NCBI GenBank assembly: GCA_029261575.1
Contig: JAJDBD010000189.1
Coordinates: 1-63,808 of the forward strand
Length of the DNA: 63,808 nucleotides
Direction: 5' to 3'
Source: Nitrospinaceae bacterium
GTDB taxonomy: Bacteria; Nitrospinota; Nitrospinia; Nitrospinales; JACRGP01
The notes under the pieces are model-generated. The model was not told the DNA's origin. It searched no databases and worked only from the letters and a program-made list of their open reading frames with translations. This document shows positions 18,053 through 26,938 of this stretch, piece by piece (the first letter of the stretch is position 1; every line of letters begins with the position of its first letter). Made by a program: the position numbers and the translations under genes.

Positions 18053-19027
18053 ATGCTCCTTATAAATCTCTTAAATATGGCACGTTTGAAACTTGTAATC
18101 TTCCAATTCCTCATTCTTGTATTTTTTATCAACGGAGTCTTGGGGTGTACCACACATCAAGCGAAACCCACGTTTCAGGTCGGACAAATTTACGATGTTT
18201 CGAAACAACAGCTTCTGAGCATTGAGGACCTTGTTCCTCATGTACTAACTGCCGACGTCATTTTTATTGGAGAGGAACATTACACACCATCCCATCTAAA
18301 AGCAGCAGAAACGATCCTCTCCAAACTTTTAGAGCACCAACGTCAGCCCAGTCTCGCAATGGAAATGTTTAGTTGGGATGGTCAGCCTGGTTTGGATCGT
18401 TACATTCAAAAACCCGAAGCAACCCTCAAGCAATTGTTCGATGAATCGCATTGGAATAAAAATTGGGGTGGTGAATTTACTGATTACCAATCATTGGTGA
18501 CCTTTGCCAAATCGCACCAACTCAATCTCTTAGCACTCAACCCTCCCCGCCCATTAGTACGAATGGTGGCCAAACAAGGATTAGCCAAAGCCCTGGAAGA
18601 TCCCGGAATGGATAACTGGCTTATTGACGAAATCGTGGCAGATGATCCCGAATACGAGAAGCTCATCTTTGAACAGATTGAATCCTGTCATGCTGGCTTG
18701 CCGGATCATGTCTACCGCCGGATCTTTGAAGCCTCAATATTTCGTGATGAGGGAATGGCACAAATCATTCGAAATTATTTGAATCACAAATCTCCCACAG
18801 AAGGCCCTCTAGTTAGTTATACAGGAGGTGGCCATATTCAATACCAAATTCCCGTTCCTAAACGTGTAAAAAGAACGCAACCTGGAATTAAAATGCTCAC
18901 CATCTATTTAGTTGCCTGGGACCCCTCAAAAGAGGAAGAAGTTCAAGCAGAACTCCAAAACGGCATCACTGATTTTCTCTGGCTCACGCCCTTAGGCCCG
19001 AAAGGCCTTCAAGCCCGATGTGGGTAA
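18053..19027 (+). CDS. ChaN-family (haem/iron-related) lipoprotein
   Basis: A 324-residue lipoprotein with signal MARLKLVIFQFLILVFFING then VLGC, whose cysteine would be lipidated. The motif DVIFIGEEHYTPSHLKAAE and the SLAMEMFSWDGQPGLDRYI stretch are typical of the ChaN/DUF399 family; the E-H pair and a late histidine in SYTGGGHIQYQIP correspond to conserved positions. ChaN-type proteins bind haem in Campylobacter, so a role at the outer membrane in haem or iron handling is possible. The ATG at 18077 gives a more ordinary signal peptide than the one at 18053 and may be the true start. It is followed by a CDGSH iron-sulfur protein. Confidence 0.85.
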   Translation: MLLINLLNMARLKLVIFQFLILVFFINGVLGCTTHQAKPTFQVGQIYDVSKQQLLSIEDLVPHVLTADVIFIGEEHYTPSHLKAAETILSKLLEHQRQPSLAMEMFSWDGQPGLDRYIQKPEATLKQLFDESHWNKNWGGEFTDYQSLVTFAKSHQLNLLALNPPRPLVRMVAKQGLAKALEDPGMDNWLIDEIVADDPEYEKLIFEQIESCHAGLPDHVYRRIFEASIFRDEGMAQIIRNYLNHKSPTEGPLVSYTGGGHIQYQIPVPKRVKRTQPGIKMLTIYLVAWDPSKEEEVQAELQNGITDFLWLTPLGPKGLQARCG

Positions 19028-19075
19028 TAGCTTGTTCAAGATATCTCATTTTGTGTCAAAAATAAGGAGGAAAAC

Positions 19076-19321
19076 ATGGCGGATCCAATTATCATTCCAC
19101 AACGAGCCCCGTATGTCATGGATATGGAACCTGGAACATATTATTGGTGCCAATGTGGTCGATCAAAAACCCAACCCTTTTGTGATGGCTCCCACACAGG
19201 AACAGATTTGTCACCGCTAGAAGTTGAAATCAAAGAAAAAAAGAAAGTGGCTTGGTGTGGTTGCAAGCATAGTAAAAAATCCCCATTTTGTGATGGGTCT
19301 CATTCACGCTTAGAACCTTAA
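19076..19321 (+). CDS. Double CDGSH iron-sulfur domain protein
   Basis: An 81-residue protein with two CDGSH motifs: CQCGRSKTQPFCDGSH (about residues 23-38) and CGCKHSKKSPFCDGSH (about 60-75). Each C-x-C-n-C-n-H set binds a 2Fe-2S cluster through three cysteines and one histidine. The short tandem form is common in bacteria and acts in electron transfer or iron/redox sensing; the exact job is unknown. AGGAGG lies just before the ATG. It follows the ChaN-type lipoprotein by 48 nt, suggesting a shared iron theme. Confidence 0.93.
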   Translation: MADPIIIPQRAPYVMDMEPGTYYWCQCGRSKTQPFCDGSHTGTDLSPLEVEIKEKKKVAWCGCKHSKKSPFCDGSHSRLEP

Positions 19322-19329
19322 TAATCAGG

Positions 19330-19348
19330 AGTGGTAACTGATACCACT
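19330..19348 (+). terminator. Short hairpin after the CDGSH gene
   Basis: AGTGGTA pairs with TACCACT over a five-base loop, nine bases after the CDGSH stop. There is no T-run after it, so it may only stabilise the 3' end. Confidence 0.4.
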
Positions 19349-19600
19349 ATGCTCATATTGGTGAAGGATCCAATTGCCAATTTTTACAAATGCAATGATC
19401 GAATTTCATGAACCATCAATTCCATCAGTCTCAATAATTAAGTATTTTAAACTAGTCTAAAATACTAGAAAATATTGTTTTGATCCTAGCTTGCATCTCA
19501 GAAATAAAATTGACTACAATCCCAGCCTCTACACAAGATCACATTACGGAATCTAATAATCAGGGCAAGATTCTTCTAGTCAGAAAGTGAGGGTGTTGGT

Positions 19601-19759
19601 ATGAGCAGAATCATCACATTAAGTTCGTTCTTCATTTTGACAGCAGCTCCAGCTATGGCCAATGCACCTGGTGGCGGGTATGAAGGCATCACCGCCATGT
19701 TTTATGGCACAATTGGGATACTCCTTGCCTATGGAGCCTACGACATCTACAAGACCTAA
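19601..19759 (+). CDS. 52-residue small exported or membrane peptide
   Basis: The frame encodes MSRIITLSSFFILTAAPAMA followed by NAPGGGYEGITAMF and a second hydrophobic run YGTIGILLAYGAYDIYKT. This looks like a signal peptide with an AMA-N cleavage site and then one membrane segment. The ATG is preceded by GTGAGGG at a useful spacing, and the frame stops just before a strong hairpin at 19786-19820. The 279 nt before it (19322-19600) hold no other gene and would carry its promoter. Family unknown. Codon use and structure support a real gene. Confidence 0.6.
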   Translation: MSRIITLSSFFILTAAPAMANAPGGGYEGITAMFYGTIGILLAYGAYDIYKT

Positions 19760-19785
19760 TCCCTCTCAACACGATATCTGAATAT

Positions 19786-19820
19786 ATGACCTCTCTTCCT
19801 TTGATGGAAAGAGAGGTCAT
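19786..19820. terminator. Bidirectional hairpin between the 52-residue gene and tesA
   Basis: TGACCTCTCTT pairs with AAGAGAGGTCA across a short loop, an 11-bp stem. It lies between two convergent genes, 27 nt after one stop and 10 nt after the other. There is no long T-run on either side. Confidence 0.6.
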
Positions 19821-19829
19821 AGTGTATGC

Positions 19830-20648
19830 TCAGCCTTCCTTAGCCAACTCTTTAAGGATTGGTTGTATCGCCCTCCACACATTCTGCACCACAATCGCGT
19901 AGCCTTCCGCATTTGGATGAAGTCCATCCCCTTGATTTAAATGCCGATGCATTGCCACATCTTGCAAGAAAAATGGAATAAAAGAAATATGATGTTTCTG
20001 CGCCAGCCGAACAAACAGATCAGAAAATTCTTCTGTATAGTCATCCCCATAGTTGAGCGGAAGGCGCATACCGGCTAAAACGACAATAACTCCTTTAGCC
20101 TTGAGACCTTCAATAATGGCGTTGAGGTTATCATGGGTATCCTTGAGAGATTGCCCACGAAGTCCATCGTTGGCACCTAATTCTAAAATGACCAATTTTG
20201 GCTGACTTTTCAAAATCCAGTTAACTCGCCTGAGTCCACCAGCCGTCGTATCTCCAGACACTCCGGCATTGATCACTTCATAGGCAAAACCTTGTTCACG
20301 TAAAAACCGAGCCAATTGCCCGGGGTACCCATCATCCGGAGCAACTCCAAGTCCAGCCGTTAAGCTATCGCCAAAGGCCACAATTCGAGGAAGGGCACTA
20401 CTACTCGCTTCCTTCCGTTGAATTGATGAATGCCCGGGTTTTCCAATTAACGCAACTTGAGAATGATTTCCTTGTGATTTCACAGAACTGACTGAAGGAC
20501 CTTCTTGAGCCTCACATCCCAATAGACTCAGACAGAAGAGAACAGAGACTGGTAAGATGATGAAGGGCTTACTGATTTGAGGAAGAAATTTCTCCAAAAT
20601 ATCTAATCGATGAATTCCAACCGTTAACGACCATACCCATTCCTTCAT
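19830..20648 (-). CDS. tesA: TesA-like SGNH/GDSL esterase (arylesterase/lysophospholipase), lipoprotein
   Basis: A 272-residue protein with the SGNH blocks FGDSLTAGLG (nucleophile Ser), VINAGVSGDTTAGGLRR, LELGANDGLRG (Asn) and DGLHPNAEGY (Asp and His). The N-terminus has a hydrophobic stretch ending LSLLGC, a lipobox, so it would be tethered in the periplasm. I chose the ATG at 20648 because GGGAGAATCC precedes it; the frame is open to a GTG at 20675. It is divergent from an ABC ATPase and permease, the same arrangement as tesA-ybbA-ybbP in E. coli. The two divergent genes start at about the same base. Confidence 0.9.
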   Translation of the reverse strand: MKEWVWSLTVGIHRLDILEKFLPQISKPFIILPVSVLFCLSLLGCEAQEGPSVSSVKSQGNHSQVALIGKPGHSSIQRKEASSSALPRIVAFGDSLTAGLGVAPDDGYPGQLARFLREQGFAYEVINAGVSGDTTAGGLRRVNWILKSQPKLVILELGANDGLRGQSLKDTHDNLNAIIEGLKAKGVIVVLAGMRLPLNYGDDYTEEFSDLFVRLAQKHHISFIPFFLQDVAMHRHLNQGDGLHPNAEGYAIVVQNVWRAIQPILKELAKEG

Positions 20649-21364
20649 TGGATTCTCCCTTGCCCCATTCTCCACCTTCCCATTCCCTGATTTCTGTCAA
20701 ACAACTGGGAATGCAACTTTCTGCAGGACACCATGCTGTTCAAATTTTACACGACATTTCCTTTGAGGTCTCTGCCAAACAAGTCCTGGCCATTATTGGG
20801 CCATCAGGAAGCGGCAAATCAACACTCCTAGGCCTTCTGGCTGGCCTGGATCAGCCCACATGCGGTTCTATCTGCATTCACAGCACTAACATTACGGCAT
20901 TAACAGAGAGCGCCATGGCACAGTTTCGACGCCAGTATATTGGGTATGTCTTTCAAGCGTTTCATCTTATCCCGACGTTGACCGCCTTGGAAAACGTGGC
21001 ACTCCCGTTAGAACTTCAAGGGATCACAACCGGTGAAGAGCGTGCTAAAACACTGCTGCAGGCTGTCGGGTTGGAAAAACGCTTCCATCATTATCCTATT
21101 CAGCTCTCTGGCGGAGAACAGCAACGAGTAGCCTTAGCACGCGCGTTTATCAGCCAACCACCACTTCTTTTAGCCGATGAACCCACAGGCAATCTCGACA
21201 GCGCCACAGGAAGTCTGGTGATTGATCTATTATGGCAACTGCATGAACAGCACGACAGTACATTAATATTAGTAACACACGATACAACACTTGCCGCTCG
21301 CGCCCAGCGTATTCTGACATTGCAAGATGGAGCTATCGTGAGCGATACCTCCCGTCCAACATGA
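20648..21364 (+). CDS. ybbA: ABC transporter ATP-binding protein, YbbA/LolD type
   Basis: A 238-residue ATPase with Walker A GPSGSGKST, signature LSGGEQQRVALARA, Walker B LLLADEPTGNLD and switch histidine in LVTHD. The spacing and the FQAFHLIPTLTALENVALPL stretch are those of the MacB/LolD group that works with FtsX-like permeases. The frame opens with a TTG at 20648; a CTG at 20681 or ATG at 20711 could also start it. It is 19 nt upstream of the large permease and divergent from tesA. The YbbAP pair is thought to act on lipid or hydrophobic compounds at the envelope. Confidence 0.9.
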   Translation: MDSPLPHSPPSHSLISVKQLGMQLSAGHHAVQILHDISFEVSAKQVLAIIGPSGSGKSTLLGLLAGLDQPTCGSICIHSTNITALTESAMAQFRRQYIGYVFQAFHLIPTLTALENVALPLELQGITTGEERAKTLLQAVGLEKRFHHYPIQLSGGEQQRVALARAFISQPPLLLADEPTGNLDSATGSLVIDLLWQLHEQHDSTLILVTHDTTLAARAQRILTLQDGAIVSDTSRPT

Positions 21365-21383
21365 CATCCCCACTCCAAACAAT

Positions 21384-24041
21384 ATGCTGCCACTTCCCTT
21401 AAAATTGGCTTGGCGTGAAACGGCCAATTCTTGGTCCCGTTTCATGTTCTTGTTTCTTTGTATTGCCCTAGGAGTCGGGGCCATTGTGGCCGTGGACCTA
21501 TTCGCCACCAATGTCGAACAGGCCATCTTGGGGGATGCACGCGGATTATTAGGTGGCGATATCGAATTATCGTGGCGCCGCACCATGACCCAAAATGGAC
21601 AAGACGTCTTGGATTCTCTCTCTGAACGAAAGATCCTCGTCTCACATATCACTGAGTTTGCGGCTATGGCAGCTGTTGAAACCACCCAATCGCACGATCA
21701 AGAAACCAAAGCTGGCTCACAATTAGTCGAACTGAAAGCCCTAGATTCGCTTTATCCACTCTATGGCAACCTGATAGTAGAACCAGCTCACCCAGCTGAA
21801 CAGCTCTTAGCACCCATTCAATCAGACTGCCAACGACTACCCTGCTTTGGGGCTATTGTCCAAAAATCACTGCTCATTCGCTTAGGTTTGAGCCTAGGGA
21901 ATGAGCTTCGTATTGGACAAACCAATTTCATCATCACAGGCATTCTCGGGAAAGAACCAGATAAGATTGCCACCGCCTTTAGTCTGGGGCCTCGCGTGAT
22001 GATTTCGCGTGAAGCATTAATGACAACACAACTGGTCAAAACAGGAAGCCGTATTCGTGAGCGATACCGATTACAACTCTCCCCATCTGCCAATCTGGAG
22101 CGATGGCTAGGCGAGCTTCGCGGGCGCCTTAGTCAGGAAGGCGTTCAAGTCAGTTCATACAGGGATGCTCAGCCCAGGCTTCGTCGATTTTTAGACCAAC
22201 TCACGCTTTACCTGGGTCTTATTGGACTGACCATACTATGGGTTGGGGGCATTGGAGTGGCCTGTACCATTCAAGGATTTATCACCCAAAAAACTCCAAT
22301 CATCGCCACACTCAAAACTCTTGGGGCCGATTCTTCACAAGTCATCTCTATTTACCTCACTCAAAGTCTGCTCCTTGGAAGTATCGGGAGTCTAGCCGGT
22401 GGCCTACTTGGAGCAGGACTGCATCAGGGACTACCTCTGCTCCTTCAAGGCATCATTCCTGAAACCTTCTCGATAGATCCCACACTTGCTCCTATTCTAC
22501 GAGGAATTGCTGTGGGCACCTTAGCCACTCTGAGTTTTTCCCTGTGGCCATTGCTCGCGATCCGCTCAGTTTCGCCATCACTCGTTTTTCGTCAAGACAT
22601 CGATCATGCAGCAAATCAAATCCAGCCGCGCTCCTGGACAAAAACATTGCTGAGCACATTCAAAGATTGGTGGAACGACCGCATACAACGAATGACTAGC
22701 CTCTTAATTATAGGATGTCTACTCGGGCTAGCCATGTGGCAAGCCCATTCCATCTCTTTAGGCCTATTCTTTTCTGGCGCCTTTATTGTCGGCATTTTCG
22801 CGCTATTGGGTGGAACGAGTGTTTTATTTTGGATCCTCCGGCATATTCAATTTCCTCAAAAATTGCTATTACGACACGCCACAAGCAATCTTCAGCGACC
22901 AGGAAATTTCACCAAAGCCATGACCTTGGCCATTGGTATCGGCGTCATGTTGATGACAACGCTGATTACAGTGCAACAGACATTGCTGGACCTGATTGAA
23001 GATCAAATCCCAACGAACGCGCCCTCATTTTTCTTTATTGATATCCAACCAGACCAACATGCTTCATTCAAACAAGTGCTGGAAACACACATTCCAGACT
23101 CTCCGTATAATTTGGTCCCAGTGGTGCGATCTCGACTGAGTGCCATTAATGGAGAACCCATCAATCCTGAAGATCATAAAGGGAAGCGAAACGGATGGTA
23201 TTTCACGAGAGAATATGTCGTAACCGCATCTCCCAATCTTCCCAAGGACAATCTTCTGACTCAAGGACAATGGTGGGAAACCACTCAGCGCCAAGAATCC
23301 TCGAATGAATCAGGAGCACCAAATACAGTGTCTTTGGTGTCAGTAGAAGAAGATGCGGCCAAAAATTTGGGGCTATCACTAGGGTCCACTCTCACGTTAA
23401 ACATTCAGGGTGTCCCCTTCGTTGCTAAAGTCAGTAGTCTTCGGAAAGTCGATTGGGGCTCGTTCTCGATGAATTTTTTTATGATCGTGGAGCCAGGTTC
23501 TCTTGATGGAGCACCCATCACCTATATCGCCACGGCTCGAGTTCCGAAAACAGTGGAAATATCACTTCAACAAGCCATTGTAGCACCCATGCCCAATGTC
23601 ACGGCTATTCATGTGGGAGACGTCTTAGACAATATTGCAAAAATATTTCGACAACTAGCCATGGGCATACAGGCACTGGCCCTTCTTTGCCTCATCACTG
23701 GGGCAATAGTCATGATTGCCGCAATTTCAATAAACCGCTATCGACGCCTACACGAACTTGCCATATTGAAAGCACTGGGTGGAAGTCGTGGAGTATTGTT
23801 GTTTTCCCTGGGAACGGAATTTGGTCTGATTGGTGCCTTTGCCGCCCTCATTGGAATAGGCCTTGGATGCCTTCTCTCCTGGTCCATCTTGTACTTCTTT
23901 TTTGACCTCACATGGGCAACCAATATGCCCGTCTTATTGACCGGACTCCTCATGACGATTCTACTCACTCTCGTCACCGGGTTTTTGGGAACCTACCGAT
24001 TGCTAGGGTTCCCACCCCTCTCTGTGCTTCGCCAAGAATAA
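21384..24041 (+). CDS. ybbP: ABC transporter permease, YbbP type (double FtsX)
   Basis: An 885-residue protein with an N-terminal membrane segment (RFMFLFLCIALGVGAIVAVD), a large periplasmic region, a set of helices at about 265-390, a middle pair at about 430-475, a second periplasmic region at about 500-740 and a last set of helices near 755-870. The two FtsX-like halves with long periplasmic loops are the YbbP plan. The final stretch GFPPLSVLRQE is the usual end of the domain. It pairs with the preceding ATPase. Confidence 0.9.
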   Translation: MLPLPLKLAWRETANSWSRFMFLFLCIALGVGAIVAVDLFATNVEQAILGDARGLLGGDIELSWRRTMTQNGQDVLDSLSERKILVSHITEFAAMAAVETTQSHDQETKAGSQLVELKALDSLYPLYGNLIVEPAHPAEQLLAPIQSDCQRLPCFGAIVQKSLLIRLGLSLGNELRIGQTNFIITGILGKEPDKIATAFSLGPRVMISREALMTTQLVKTGSRIRERYRLQLSPSANLERWLGELRGRLSQEGVQVSSYRDAQPRLRRFLDQLTLYLGLIGLTILWVGGIGVACTIQGFITQKTPIIATLKTLGADSSQVISIYLTQSLLLGSIGSLAGGLLGAGLHQGLPLLLQGIIPETFSIDPTLAPILRGIAVGTLATLSFSLWPLLAIRSVSPSLVFRQDIDHAANQIQPRSWTKTLLSTFKDWWNDRIQRMTSLLIIGCLLGLAMWQAHSISLGLFFSGAFIVGIFALLGGTSVLFWILRHIQFPQKLLLRHATSNLQRPGNFTKAMTLAIGIGVMLMTTLITVQQTLLDLIEDQIPTNAPSFFFIDIQPDQHASFKQVLETHIPDSPYNLVPVVRSRLSAINGEPINPEDHKGKRNGWYFTREYVVTASPNLPKDNLLTQGQWWETTQRQESSNESGAPNTVSLVSVEEDAAKNLGLSLGSTLTLNIQGVPFVAKVSSLRKVDWGSFSMNFFMIVEPGSLDGAPITYIATARVPKTVEISLQQAIVAPMPNVTAIHVGDVLDNIAKIFRQLAMGIQALALLCLITGAIVMIAAISINRYRRLHELAILKALGGSRGVLLFSLGTEFGLIGAFAALIGIGLGCLLSWSILYFFFDLTWATNMPVLLTGLLMTILLTLVTGFLGTYRLLGFPPLSVLRQE

Positions 24042-24348
24042 TGAGCTTGTCAGAGTTCTCACGAGCCCCTTCCGCGAAACGATTCAGTTTTCCTACTTCT
24101 TAATCCATCTCAAAATCGATACAGACTGTATCGATTGAGATATAGGCTCATCCATACATTTACTTTTCTGCTCTGATAGGAAATCCTTAAGTTTTGCAAT
24201 GAGAATTCAAGAATTATAAAAAATTCTTATATATTCAATAAATTACAACTATCTTTGCCTTGAACATACCTTGGTTTTCACGAATTCTCATTGTTTGGTA
24301 CAACCTTTGCTTTTCTCAAAATACATATCGAATTGGAGACAAAGAATC
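24042..24348. other. Intergenic region with a long hairpin
   Basis: The 307 nt after ybbP hold AATCGATACA and TGTATCGATT (24114-24136) as a perfect 10-bp stem over a GAC loop, extended outward by ATCTCA/TGAGAT with a small bulge. It stands 66 nt after the ybbP stop and probably ends that transcript, though no T-run follows. The rest is AT-rich and probably carries the promoter of the next genes. Confidence 0.5.
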
Positions 24349-24417
24349 ATGGAATTATTGATCGCCATTTTACTAACAGGCCTAGGGGTATTTGGGGGAA
24401 TACGTTTCATCTGGTAG
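24349..24417 (+). CDS. 22-residue single-membrane-span peptide
   Basis: The frame MELLIAILLTGLGVFGGIRF-IW is one hydrophobic helix with a glycine-rich face and a basic C-terminus. TTGGAGAC lies 9 nt before the ATG. It is 49 nt upstream of a lone receiver protein. Peptides of this kind (KdpF, CydX type) act as small subunits of membrane complexes, but nothing here tells which. A chance frame cannot be excluded. Confidence 0.4.
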   Translation: MELLIAILLTGLGVFGGIRFIW

Positions 24418-24466
24418 GAGCACGACCCAATAATATTCGAATGGAACCAACTAGGAGATCAAGCTG

Positions 24467-24874
24467 ATGTCAAAAAACATGCTCATCATTGAAGACGATG
24501 TGGTCAGTCGTGACCTACTACGGTTGGTATTTGAATACGATGGGTTTGATTGTCGAGAAGCGGATAACGGGGCAATGGGATTGGCAGTACTGGAATCTCA
24601 ACCATTTGACGTTATTATTTTGGACAATGCCATGCCGATCATGTCGGGCTTAGAATTCTTGAACCATCTCAAACGTCAACCTCCGCAAACGGAAATACCA
24701 ATCATTATGATCACCGGATTGCTCAACACGGAAATTCGTGAGAAAGCCACACAACTAGGAGCCTATGCCATCGTAGGCAAACCCTACGACTTAGGCGAAC
24801 TACGAGCCCTGGTCAGCCAAGTATCAACAAAAATTCCTCCACAACCTCTGGAAACATCACTTTTACCAAAATAA
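24467..24874 (+). CDS. Stand-alone response-regulator receiver protein
   Basis: A 135-residue CheY-like protein. It has the acidic pair in LIIEDDVVSRD, the phospho-acceptor Asp in VIILDNAMPIMSG, the Thr in IIMITG and the Lys in VGKPYD. No output domain follows; the tail is a short Pro/Leu stretch. AGGAG lies before the ATG. No histidine kinase is adjacent. It would work by binding a partner after phosphorylation by a remote kinase. A paralogous lone receiver with DNQMP in the same place is at 52440. Confidence 0.92.
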   Translation: MSKNMLIIEDDVVSRDLLRLVFEYDGFDCREADNGAMGLAVLESQPFDVIILDNAMPIMSGLEFLNHLKRQPPQTEIPIIMITGLLNTEIREKATQLGAYAIVGKPYDLGELRALVSQVSTKIPPQPLETSLLPK

Positions 24875-24933
24875 TCATCGTAATTTTTTCCGTTAGAAAC
24901 CTTCGCTTTAGGCATGCAGCGCCAAATATAGTG

Positions 24934-26793
24934 TTATTTGCGGAAAAATTGTTTCAATAAATCTTTCCCCTCGTTCAATAATTTTTGTAATTCTTGATCA
25001 TCACCCTGCAAGACTTTTTCAAGCCGTTTTTCGATTTTCTTTTGAACCTGGCTCCCAAATGATTGCGTGTCCAGCCGAAACTTCGGATCATGAACCGTCC
25101 CTCGCACGACAAAAGGAAGCACGAACTGCCCTTCTTGCCTGACAACCTTGGCCATGGGAAAACGTTGAACAATTTTGTCCGCTATGGTCGGTGGGACGCG
25201 AAGTGACCCCTGCAGGTTCACCGATTGGTCCCGACCTACTTTCCCCGCGCTCCATAACGAAAAGTTTGGAGCATTGGCTTGTAATTCTCGAATACCTAAT
25301 CCCTCGTTTTCTAATGCTGTTTTCGCATCAATCAGTGAAAACATGGTTACACCTGTCGTTTCCCCCAGCACTCCGGGTATCTTCAAGGCATCCTCTACCG
25401 CTTTAACAAGATCGAACCCGACGATGGCGCCATCACGAATGGTCAAGTGGATAGGACCATCAAATTCAGGATGGGCTGAAGATGGTACGGCGCCACTTAC
25501 CTTCCATTTCAATTCTCCCACTCCCGTCATCCTGATTGAAGACGGTCTCATCGCCTTCATTAACATCTCAGTAGAAAAATTACTGAACGCACCCTGCGTC
25601 GAAAAAGTCAAAGGAGGATTCACTATTCCCAAAAGTCCTTTCGCCCTCAACGTCCCATCAAAGGCTTTGGCGTTGAAAGATTTGATCTCCAATGTCTCAC
25701 CGTGAATTTCTGCTACAAACTCAAGTTGTTCTAACGCAAAGGACCGTTGAATGGGAAAAGAGAGAGGGAGGTCTTGTGAAGCTATCGATGGAGAACCACC
25801 AACCAGAGAAAACCGAGAAGGCGTACCTTTCCCAGACACCTGGATTGTCGAGTGCCCAACGTGAAGGTTAAGTCGAAGAGGATCGATCATGACTTTGCCT
25901 GAAGGAATTTTTGGTTCTCTGGAAAACATGAAAGCCACGACGTGAGCCTGTAATTGAGATACACCTACAGGTTTTATTAAACCAAGCTCAACGGGCACAT
26001 CATCTGTTGAAGCTTTTGGAACCTGAACATCGACTGTGAGTTGGCCATTCATAAGCTCCCCATGCGCCGCTACCTCTACCTTTCCAATATGTCCACTGAT
26101 CGTGAGTTTCGGAATATCCAAATTGGCTTGAAGAGGGCCGAATTGCCCATTCATATCAAAAGGCATCTGATACGGCATCACGAAACCATTTACCTCAAGA
26201 TGAGCCGTTTCGCCAATTGCTACCGATTCTGTGTTCAATGCCAACTTTTCAATCTGATAGGATTTGGTGGTTTGGGCCTGACGATCTTCAAACTGTAGAG
26301 TTCCCCCTCTCAAAGAAAACTGCTTCACCGCCAAAACGCCCAACAAAGGAGAAACCGGGTCTTTGGATTCAACCTTTTCCCCTGAAATTTCCCCAGAGGT
26401 GGAAATTTTTCCGATCGTCGAGATATTAAGGGCCCCGCTTGAAGATCGAATCACCTGAACAACCGGGCTTTCAATCAGAACGCTTTCCACTTCAATTCGC
26501 CTTTGTAGAAGTGGCTTCCACTCAACAGCCACCCGAACGGACGGAACGGCCAGAAATGGCTTAGAACTAAAAGCTGGATCATCAGTAATCACCACATCTT
26601 GTAACTGAATCCCTAATTTCGGAAAAAAAGTGAGTCGAACGTCTTTGATGGCAACATTTCGATGAAGAGCTTTCTCCAGAATCGGTAAATACTGGTCTCG
26701 ATACCGATTCAAATCAAGCCAAAACAGCAACGAAAGAATAACGACGACCAAAAGCACCAAGACAATGGCTACGACAATCATGAATTTCCTCAT
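24934..26793 (-). CDS. AsmA-family envelope protein
   Basis: A 619-residue protein with one N-terminal membrane helix (FMIVVAIVLVLLVVVILSLL) followed by LNRYRDQYLPILEKALHRNV, the AsmA opening, and a long beta-rich periplasmic domain. The C-terminal part has the AsmA repeat-like segment GFDLVKAVEDALKI and a lysine-rich end. AsmA-type proteins are bridge-like factors linked to phospholipid transfer and outer-membrane assembly. Single minus-strand gene, convergent with the receiver and divergent from polA. Confidence 0.87.
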   Translation of the reverse strand: MRKFMIVVAIVLVLLVVVILSLLFWLDLNRYRDQYLPILEKALHRNVAIKDVRLTFFPKLGIQLQDVVITDDPAFSSKPFLAVPSVRVAVEWKPLLQRRIEVESVLIESPVVQVIRSSSGALNISTIGKISTSGEISGEKVESKDPVSPLLGVLAVKQFSLRGGTLQFEDRQAQTTKSYQIEKLALNTESVAIGETAHLEVNGFVMPYQMPFDMNGQFGPLQANLDIPKLTISGHIGKVEVAAHGELMNGQLTVDVQVPKASTDDVPVELGLIKPVGVSQLQAHVVAFMFSREPKIPSGKVMIDPLRLNLHVGHSTIQVSGKGTPSRFSLVGGSPSIASQDLPLSFPIQRSFALEQLEFVAEIHGETLEIKSFNAKAFDGTLRAKGLLGIVNPPLTFSTQGAFSNFSTEMLMKAMRPSSIRMTGVGELKWKVSGAVPSSAHPEFDGPIHLTIRDGAIVGFDLVKAVEDALKIPGVLGETTGVTMFSLIDAKTALENEGLGIRELQANAPNFSLWSAGKVGRDQSVNLQGSLRVPPTIADKIVQRFPMAKVVRQEGQFVLPFVVRGTVHDPKFRLDTQSFGSQVQKKIEKRLEKVLQGDDQELQKLLNEGKDLLKQFFRK

Positions 26794-26938
26794 GACAATG
26801 AATTCCTATTTGGAAGAAGGAGGGGATGGGCTATTCTAGCATGCCAGACTCTTATTGTAGGGCTCGCACCACATATCGACATGACCTCCCCTATACAGGT
26901 ATCTTTTCTCTCCTGATTCATTTTTTAAAAGTTCCAAC

